Assembly: GCA_900290305.1 (NCBI GenBank)
Contig: OMOG01000165.1
Location: 17,744 to 70,898, forward strand
Origin: Candidatus Sulfopaludibacter sp. SbA4
GTDB lineage: Bacteria; Acidobacteriota; Terriglobia; Bryobacterales; Bryobacteraceae
Direction: 5' to 3'
Length of the DNA: 53,155 bases
Both the position numbers and the translations under genes were made by a program. Of the stretch, positions 47,579 through 53,155 are shown piece by piece (position 1 is the stretch's first letter; each line of letters opens with the position of its first letter). The notes beneath the pieces were generated by a model. That model did no database searches. It saw nothing but the letters and a program-made list of their open reading frames with translations, and had not been told where the DNA came from.

Positions 47579-47933
47579 GGCCTTCCCCCAAATGGGTGGG
47601 GGAAATCTGCCGCCGGGGAAATTTCCATGGCGAAGCCGGAACCAAGGGAAGACGTGTACTTGACGGACCCAGAGGGTACCCCGGCCCAGAGCCGCGGAGA
47701 GAAACGCGGAGGGAGGAGCGAGAGAAACGACCCGAAAGCACGGAGGAAGCGGGGGTACGAGGGGTTGCCTCCGGGGGAATCGACTTCTGTGCTGCAAGCG
47801 GGACGAGGGCGTCGTCCCCAGAGGGGCCCCCAGGACCAGGCGGTCCGTCCCACCGATACGGCGACACAGCGGCCCGCGGCCCTGAGACTAACCTTTCCGC
47901 TCAGGCGGCGTCCCATGAGACAGACGGAGGTAA
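47579..47933. other. Non-coding stretch before ADOP permease
   Basis: About 355 bp with no gene that I can support. It contains a purine-rich CCGCGGAGAGAAACGCGGAG-type repeat near 47692-47715, related to the one after ligD, and GC-rich palindromic pieces (CCCCCAAATGGGTGGGGG at 47580-47597). It ends with the Shine-Dalgarno GGAGG (47926-47930) of the next gene. No clear promoter was found. Confidence 0.5.
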
Positions 47934-47939
47934 TTGGCG

Positions 47940-50456
47940 ATGAGTACGTTTGCCCGGCTGAAGGACCTGTGGCAGGATCTTCGCTATGGCGGCCGCCTGC
48001 TGCGAATCAGCCCGGGCTTCTTCGCCGTTGCCACCATCTCACTGGCATTGGGGATTGGCGCGAACACCGCGATTTTCGAATTATTGAACGCGGTGCGGCT
48101 CCGCATGCTGCCGTTGGCGCATCCCGAGCAGTTGGCGGAGCTGGAGATTGCGGAGAACGAGCATTGCTGCTCGGGGAACTTCTCGGATCGGAGACCGAAT
48201 TTCACCTACGCGCAATGGGAGCAGATTCGCGATCGCCAGCAGGCCTTCTCGGGCATCTTTGCCTTCGGCGACACGCAGTTCAACCTCACGGAAGGCGGCG
48301 AGGTCCGCTTCGCCGAAGGGCTATGGGTGAGCGGACAGTTCTTCCGGACGCTGGCAGTCCGGCCGGAGCTCGGCCGCCTGATCGACGAGGGAGACGATCA
48401 CCCGGGCTGCGGCTCGCCCGCAGCGGTAATCAGCCACGCATTCTGGCAGCGCGAGTTTGCCGGAGATCCGGAGGCGGTGGGAAAGAAGCTGTCACTCGAC
48501 GGACATCCGGTGGTGGTGGCAGGAGTCACTCCAGCGGGCTTCTTTGGGGTGGAAGTAGGACGTAATTTCGACGTTGCGGTTCCGCTATGCGCCGAGCCAT
48601 GGATCAATGGCGAGCAAAGCCACATGGCGAAGAGACATCACTGGTGGCTGGCCGTCATCGGCCGCCTCAAGCCCGGTTGGAGTGTGGCGCGCGCTGGGGC
48701 GCAGGCGAATGCCATGTCGCCAGCGGTCTTCGAAACCACGGTGCCGCCGAATTACCGGCCGGACGCCGCCAAGTATTACACCGAGTACAAACTGACCGCG
48801 AAGCCGGCGGGCTCGGGCGTGTCCTCGTTGCGCAAGCAGTATCAACAGCCCCTGGTGCTGCTGCTGGGGATCGCGGGACTGGTGCTGCTGATCGCTTGCG
48901 CGAACCTGGCCAACCTCACGCTGGCGCGGGCCAGTGCGCGCGAGCGCGAAATGGCGATTCGGCTCGCCGTGGGCGCCGACCGAGGACGCCTGATCCGCCA
49001 GTTGCTGGCCGAAAGCCTGCTCTTGACCATGATCGGCACGGCATTCGGCGCCGGCCTCGCGCGCTGGTTGAGCGACGGCCTGGTGTCTTTTCTGACGACC
49101 GCCGGCAATCCCCTGTTTCTGGAGCTTGAACCGGACTGGAGAGTGCTGGCTTTCACCGGCGGAGTCGCGGTACTGACCTGTATGCTTTTCGGCTTGACCC
49201 CCGCGCTTCGGGCGGCGCGGACTGCTCCCAGCGCGGCGATGCGGAGCGCCGGCCGCGGCCTGACGTCGAACTCCGAGCGGTTCGGGCTGCGCCGGCTTCT
49301 GGTGATCAGCCAGGTGGCGCTTTCGCTGGTGCTGCTGGTGGGCGCTCTGCTGTTCGTTGGCAGCTTGCGAAAGCTGACCATCCTGGACGCGGGCTTTCGG
49401 CAGGATGGGCTGCTCATCGCTGGAATGAATATCTCACGGCTGAATTTTCCCGCGGCGCGGCGGGAGGTTTTCTACCGCGAACTGCTGGCGGCGGTGCGCG
49501 GGACTCCAGGCGTGGAGCAGGCGGCCAGCGCCGATATCGTGCAGATCAGCGGAGACGGCTGGAACGATGCAATTGAAATACTCGGCGAAAAGAAGCAGGA
49601 TCGAATGGTTCCGTGGTTTGATGCGGTAAGCGCGGGCTATTTTCGAACCATGGGCACGCCGCTGGTTGCGGGCCGCGACTTCGACGATCGCGACACGCCT
49701 TCATCGCCGGAGGTTGCGATTGTGAACCGGGAATTCTCCGATAAGTTCCTGGCGGGAGCAGACCCGATCGGCCGGCAATTTCGAATTCTCTCGGGGCCGG
49801 GAGAGCCTGAGCACGTCTATCAGATCGTCGGCGTGGTGAAGAACTCCAAGTATCAGAACCTGCGCGAGAACTTCAAACCGCTGGTTTACGTCGCCGCCGC
49901 GCAGCGCAAGGAGCCGGCGATGGGAACCAATCTGATCGTTCGATCTTCGCTTCCCATCGGTTCCCTGATGTCCAGGCTGAAGAAGACCATCCACGACCAG
50001 AACGCCGGAACCCCGTTCCAATTCCAGGTGTTCAAGACACAGGTAGAGGAATCGCTGCTCCGGGAGCGGCTCATGGCGACGCTGTCCGGCTTCTTTGGTT
50101 TTCTGGCGGCGATACTCGCCACCGTGGGTTTGTACGGCGTGATTTCGTACGTGGTCGCGAAGCGGCGAAACGAGATCGGGATCCGGATCGCACTGGGGGC
50201 GGACCGGCGGACCGTGATTCGACTCGTCCTGGGCGAAGCGGGGTTGCTGGTCGCCGCCGGACTCGTAATCGGCACCGCGCTGGCGATTGCCGCGGCCCGG
50301 ACCGCGGCGTCGCTTCTCTACGGATTGCAGCCGGGCGATCCCTTCATCATCGGCGCGGCCGACGCGCTGCTGGCGGTGGTGGCGCTGATGGCCAGCTTGC
50401 TTCCGGCGTTGCGGGCGTCACGTCTCGACCCGATGGCGGCGTTGCGCGAAGAGTGA
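47940..50456 (+). CDS. MacB-type permease, acidobacterial duplicated orphan permease (ADOP)
   Basis: An 838-residue inner-membrane protein with two FtsX/MacB-type halves. It has a short N-terminal cytoplasmic lead (LKDLWQDLRYGGRLLRISPG), the first helix (FFAVATISLALGIGANTAIF) and a large periplasmic MacB_PCD domain (about 50-280). A first FtsX triplet follows (LVLLLGIAGLVLLIACANLA; AIRLAVGADRGRLIRQLLAE), then a second periplasmic domain (about 480-690) and a second FtsX triplet (GIRIALGADRRTVIRLVLGE). This fits the ADOP family, which lacks an adjacent ATPase. ATG 47940 is preceded by GGAGG 9 bp away; TTG 47934 is possible. Substrate is unknown. It stands alone. Confidence 0.92.
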   Translation: MSTFARLKDLWQDLRYGGRLLRISPGFFAVATISLALGIGANTAIFELLNAVRLRMLPLAHPEQLAELEIAENEHCCSGNFSDRRPNFTYAQWEQIRDRQQAFSGIFAFGDTQFNLTEGGEVRFAEGLWVSGQFFRTLAVRPELGRLIDEGDDHPGCGSPAAVISHAFWQREFAGDPEAVGKKLSLDGHPVVVAGVTPAGFFGVEVGRNFDVAVPLCAEPWINGEQSHMAKRHHWWLAVIGRLKPGWSVARAGAQANAMSPAVFETTVPPNYRPDAAKYYTEYKLTAKPAGSGVSSLRKQYQQPLVLLLGIAGLVLLIACANLANLTLARASAREREMAIRLAVGADRGRLIRQLLAESLLLTMIGTAFGAGLARWLSDGLVSFLTTAGNPLFLELEPDWRVLAFTGGVAVLTCMLFGLTPALRAARTAPSAAMRSAGRGLTSNSERFGLRRLLVISQVALSLVLLVGALLFVGSLRKLTILDAGFRQDGLLIAGMNISRLNFPAARREVFYRELLAAVRGTPGVEQAASADIVQISGDGWNDAIEILGEKKQDRMVPWFDAVSAGYFRTMGTPLVAGRDFDDRDTPSSPEVAIVNREFSDKFLAGADPIGRQFRILSGPGEPEHVYQIVGVVKNSKYQNLRENFKPLVYVAAAQRKEPAMGTNLIVRSSLPIGSLMSRLKKTIHDQNAGTPFQFQVFKTQVEESLLRERLMATLSGFFGFLAAILATVGLYGVISYVVAKRRNEIGIRIALGADRRTVIRLVLGEAGLLVAAGLVIGTALAIAAARTAASLLYGLQPGDPFIIGAADALLAVVALMASLLPALRASRLDPMAALREE

Positions 50457-50460
50457 AGTG

Positions 50461-50487
50461 GTTGGCAGGCCAAAGGGCCTGCCCCGC
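50461..50487. repeat. Palindromic repeat after ADOP gene
   Basis: GTTGGCAGGCCAAAGGGCCT followed by GCCCCGC, 4 bp after the permease stop. It belongs to the same family as 26121 and 39390. No T-run follows. Confidence 0.85.
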
Positions 50488-50644
50488 TTTGGGAATGATG
50501 CCTCCTTGTAGTTTTTACTATCCCATCGAATTGATTTTTGTTATTCTGACTTTTACCGGAGATCGGGTTATCCTGCGCCCCGCAGCGCAAGCTTGCTTAA
50601 GTTCAATCAATCGTAATGCTTAGCAGTCTCAACGGGGGATTAAA

Positions 50645-53155
50645 ATGCGTACGTCGAAAGTGTTTCGCGGATTTCTTGCGGCCGGCGGAATGCTGGCCCT
50701 ATTGATGGCGTTGCCAAATCACGCTTATTCCCAGCTTGCCGGTTCGGGTACCATTACCGGAAGCGTAACCGACCCCAGCGGGGCGGTGGTGCCAGCGGCG
50801 GATATCACGATCCGTAATACCGATACGGGCATCGACCGCAAAATTGGAACCACTGACGCGGGGTTGTACACCGCGGCGTTTCTGCCGCCGGGCCATTATG
50901 AAGTGGAGGCGCGCAAGACGGGGTTTGCCAGCGCGCTGCGCAAGGAACTGATGCTGCAAGTGGGGCAAACCCTAACCGTCAACCTGCCACTGGCGGTGCA
51001 GACGTCAACGGAGCAAGTGACGGTCGTAGCAGGGGCATCGATAGTGGATACGGAGAAAACGGATGTGTCGCAGGTGGTCAGCGCCGACCAGGTGAGCAAC
51101 CTGCCGATCGGCGGACGGCGCTGGGATCAACTGGCTCTCACATCTCCCAATGCCACCACGGACGGCACCAGCGGGCTGATTTCCTTCCGCGGCATCTCGG
51201 GTTTGTACAACAACAACATGGTCGATGGCGCCAATAACAACCAGGCGCTATTCTCGGAAGCGCGCGGCCGGGCGACCAGCGGCGCGTACGTCTTCAGCAT
51301 GGATTCGATGCTGGAGTACCAGGTCAGCACGAGCAATTACAGCGCGGAACTGGGCCAGGCGGCGGGCGGCGTGGTGAACGCGGTCACGAAGTCGGGTACC
51401 AACGACATCCATGGAGACCTGTTCTACTATCTGCGCTATCCCACCTGGAACGCGCTCGACTCGTACCCCAAATCGACGGGCAACTACAGCCAACCCATCC
51501 ATCAATGGCAGCAGTTCGGGGGCAGCGTAGGCGGGCCGATCGTCAAGGATAAGCTCTTCTACTTTGGAACGTATGACGGGTCGCGCAAAGTGAACCCGAT
51601 CGCCTACACCAGCAGCAGCTACAACTCCACCACGAGAGCGTTGCCGTGCCCGGCGCAGGTGACGGCCACGCAGTGTACCAATGCGAATGCGTACCTTTAT
51701 GGCCTGCTGGGAACATTCCCGCGCGCCACGAATCAGGACGTGGGCTTCGGCAAGCTGGAGGGCCTGATTACGCCACGCAACCGCGTGACGGCATCGTTCG
51801 ACTTCATGAACTACCGCGCGCCCAATGCGTATCAAACGGCGCCTTCGTACAACAACAGCTCGGTGAGCAGCAACGGAAGCTACATCTTCCACGAACGCAT
51901 TTTCGTGGCCAACTGGGATTCGACCATCTCACCCACGGTGCTGAACAACGTGCGTTTCCAGTGGGGCCGCGACCTGGAAGCGGCGGGGGCCAACGGGACC
52001 GCGCCCTATGTCAGCCTGGCCAGCATTGCGACCTATGGCGAGAACTACGCGCTGCCGCGCACGGCGGAGCCGGACGAACACCGCATCCAGATTTCGGACA
52101 CGCTTTCCGTCAGCCGCGGGCGCCACACCATCAAGACGGGATTCGATTTGAATATCATCCATGAAGTGATGATCAACCTGTATAACGGCACCGGCCAGTA
52201 CTCCTATAGCGGATCGGCCACGGCGGCTTTTCAAAACTGGGTTCTCGACACGTACGGGATCAACACCGGCGACGGGTTGACGGGCAAGCACTGGACCAGC
52301 TTTACGCAGGTGAATGACCCGGTCACGCACGTCGGCAAAGACGATTTTTGGGAAAAGGACTTCGCCGGCTTCGTGGAGGATACCTGGAAGGCGAATTCCC
52401 GGTTGACGGTGAACGCGGGCCTGCGCTACGACATCTTCGAGATTCCTCAGCCGGCGATGCCCAATACGCTGACGCCGCTGACCACCTACTACACGTCCAC
52501 CATCAATATCCCCAAGGGCCAATTCATGCCCCGTCTCGGGCTGGCGTTTCAGTTGACGCCGAAGACGGTGGTGCGGACAGGCTACGGCATGTTCTACGGG
52601 AAGACGAGCAATTCCACCTACTACGCCACCCGCGTGGAAAACGGCGTGATCCAGCAGACGTTCAATTGCTCCGTTACCACCTGTCCGGCTCTGTCGTTCC
52701 CCAACGTCATTTTTTCCCCGCCGGGACCGACGATGGTCGCGCCGTTTTCGGGCGCGCTGACGCCGCAAGTGACAGCGTTCACTCCGCCGTCGGCCACCCA
52801 GGTCACGCGCGGCATGTCGCCCAACTGGCTCGACCCGCTGGTCCACCAAGGCGACGTAACCGTGGAACGGCAGTTGCCGGGCAGCCTCAGCGCCTCGGTG
52901 GCATACGTGGTGAGCCGGGGCCTGCACCTGCCGATTTTCTACGACTCCAACCTGGCTCCTTCGACCACCACCAAGAGCTACGATATTCTCAATTCCACCA
53001 ACCAGACGGCGCAGACGGTTACCTTCCCGTTCTACACCAGCCGCATCGACACGAATACCGGAGAGGTTTTTATCGGCCAGACCGACGTCAACTCCTGGTA
53101 CAACTCGATGGTCATCACCTTCCGCCGGCCGATGCGGCACGGCCTGGAATTCACC
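50645..53155 (+). CDS. Oar-like TonB-dependent receptor with CarboxypepD_reg-like domain (3' truncated by window)
   Basis: At least 837 codons without a stop; the gene runs past the window end. It has a signal peptide (MRTSKVFRGFLAAGGMLALL, cleavage near AYSQ), then a carboxypeptidase-regulatory-like beta domain (about 35-120: GTITGSVTDPSGAVVPAADI, YTAAFLPPGHYEVEARKTGF). A TonB plug follows (VVSADQVSNLPIGGRRWDQL, YNNNMVDGANNN) and then a long outer-membrane barrel (QFGGSVGGPIVKDKLFYFGT, FAGFVEDTWKANSRLTVNAG). Such Oar-like receptors are greatly expanded in acidobacteria and probably import carbohydrates or other large ligands. The ATG at 50645 has a G-rich ribosome site (GGGGGATTAAA) upstream. 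No partner gene is visible. Confidence 0.93.
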   Translation, partial: MRTSKVFRGFLAAGGMLALLMALPNHAYSQLAGSGTITGSVTDPSGAVVPAADITIRNTDTGIDRKIGTTDAGLYTAAFLPPGHYEVEARKTGFASALRKELMLQVGQTLTVNLPLAVQTSTEQVTVVAGASIVDTEKTDVSQVVSADQVSNLPIGGRRWDQLALTSPNATTDGTSGLISFRGISGLYNNNMVDGANNNQALFSEARGRATSGAYVFSMDSMLEYQVSTSNYSAELGQAAGGVVNAVTKSGTNDIHGDLFYYLRYPTWNALDSYPKSTGNYSQPIHQWQQFGGSVGGPIVKDKLFYFGTYDGSRKVNPIAYTSSSYNSTTRALPCPAQVTATQCTNANAYLYGLLGTFPRATNQDVGFGKLEGLITPRNRVTASFDFMNYRAPNAYQTAPSYNNSSVSSNGSYIFHERIFVANWDSTISPTVLNNVRFQWGRDLEAAGANGTAPYVSLASIATYGENYALPRTAEPDEHRIQISDTLSVSRGRHTIKTGFDLNIIHEVMINLYNGTGQYSYSGSATAAFQNWVLDTYGINTGDGLTGKHWTSFTQVNDPVTHVGKDDFWEKDFAGFVEDTWKANSRLTVNAGLRYDIFEIPQPAMPNTLTPLTTYYTSTINIPKGQFMPRLGLAFQLTPKTVVRTGYGMFYGKTSNSTYYATRVENGVIQQTFNCSVTTCPALSFPNVIFSPPGPTMVAPFSGALTPQVTAFTPPSATQVTRGMSPNWLDPLVHQGDVTVERQLPGSLSASVAYVVSRGLHLPIFYDSNLAPSTTTKSYDILNSTNQTAQTVTFPFYTSRIDTNTGEVFIGQTDVNSWYNSMVITFRRPMRHGLEFT

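Noticed and set aside
4711-50487. Rho-independent terminators at the GGCAGGC hairpins
   Set aside because: The hairpins lack a following T-run, occur inside genes too, and are near-identical to each other, so they are repeats rather than terminators.
51929-53140. A 403-codon minus-strand frame
   Set aside because: It is antisense to the TonB receptor barrel and has no known motif.

Overview
The window looks like a chromosome segment from a GC-rich, diderm acidobacterium, most likely of the Solibacter/Bryobacterales type. This is inferred from gene content, not from a marker gene: a duplicated orphan MacB-type permease (ADOP), two 'VWFA-related' secreted proteins, an FG-GAP/ASPIC-UnbV protein, a PEP-CTERM protein, an Oar-like TonB receptor with an N-terminal carboxypeptidase-regulatory-like domain, and many operons with ATGA/GTGA overlaps. 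No rRNA, tRNA or CRISPR array was seen.

Layout. 1-4.7 kb: secreted tannase-like esterase, VWFA protein and a NarL-type histidine kinase/regulator pair. 4.7-6.4 kb: more AT-rich stretch with small hypothetical genes behind a clear, apparently leaderless promoter overlapped by an operator-like repeat. 6.5-9.1 kb: double-domain ThyX-like protein divergent from dut, then a PEP-CTERM protein. 9.1-12.9 kb (minus strand): membrane protein, glcE, a frameshifted glcF and a second VWFA protein. 12.9-26 kb: DUF72 gene, a two-gene helicase/nuclease plus DNA methyltransferase module, remnants of ku and DUF72, a Phd/RelE-type toxin-antitoxin pair, then intact ku and ligD. 26-31.8 kb (minus): PdxA2/DtnK-type sugar-acid catabolism, a frameshifted NucS-like gene, enoyl-CoA hydratase and acyl-CoA ligase. 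32-37.2 kb: RRM protein, BamA-like outer-membrane protein, and a small secreted protein with an NtrY/NtrX-type pair. 37.2-37.9 kb: HepT/MntA toxin-antitoxin. 38.1-46.6 kb: a tightly overlapping operon of six secreted or periplasmic-type genes (beta-propellers, haem-binding CxxCH proteins, ASPIC/UnbV, RidA-like, orphan ABC binding protein). 46.9-53.2 kb: a decayed Ig/FG-GAP gene, the ADOP permease and the start of a TonB-dependent receptor that runs off the window.

Two signals stand out. First, the segment 'DUF72 3' end ... ku 3' end' is present twice in tandem with different cargo at the same boundaries: the 7.4-kb helicase/methyltransferase module in one copy and the toxin-antitoxin pair in the other. 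The DUF72-ku gap therefore looks like an insertion hotspot for defence-type cargo, and the two-gene module (PLD nuclease-SNF2 helicase, then Eco57I-type methylase fused to an AlbA_2/Schlafen-like domain) is the best candidate for an under-described defence system. Second, families of short palindromic repeats occur between genes and also inside seven coding sequences. They stay in frame and fall at signal peptides, domain linkers, an outer-membrane loop or a C-terminus. One gene start (41.06-41.23 kb) has been put out of frame by a 2-bp loss in an 18-bp tandem repeat, and ligD carries a 20-A run in its linker, so slippage may alter both proteins.
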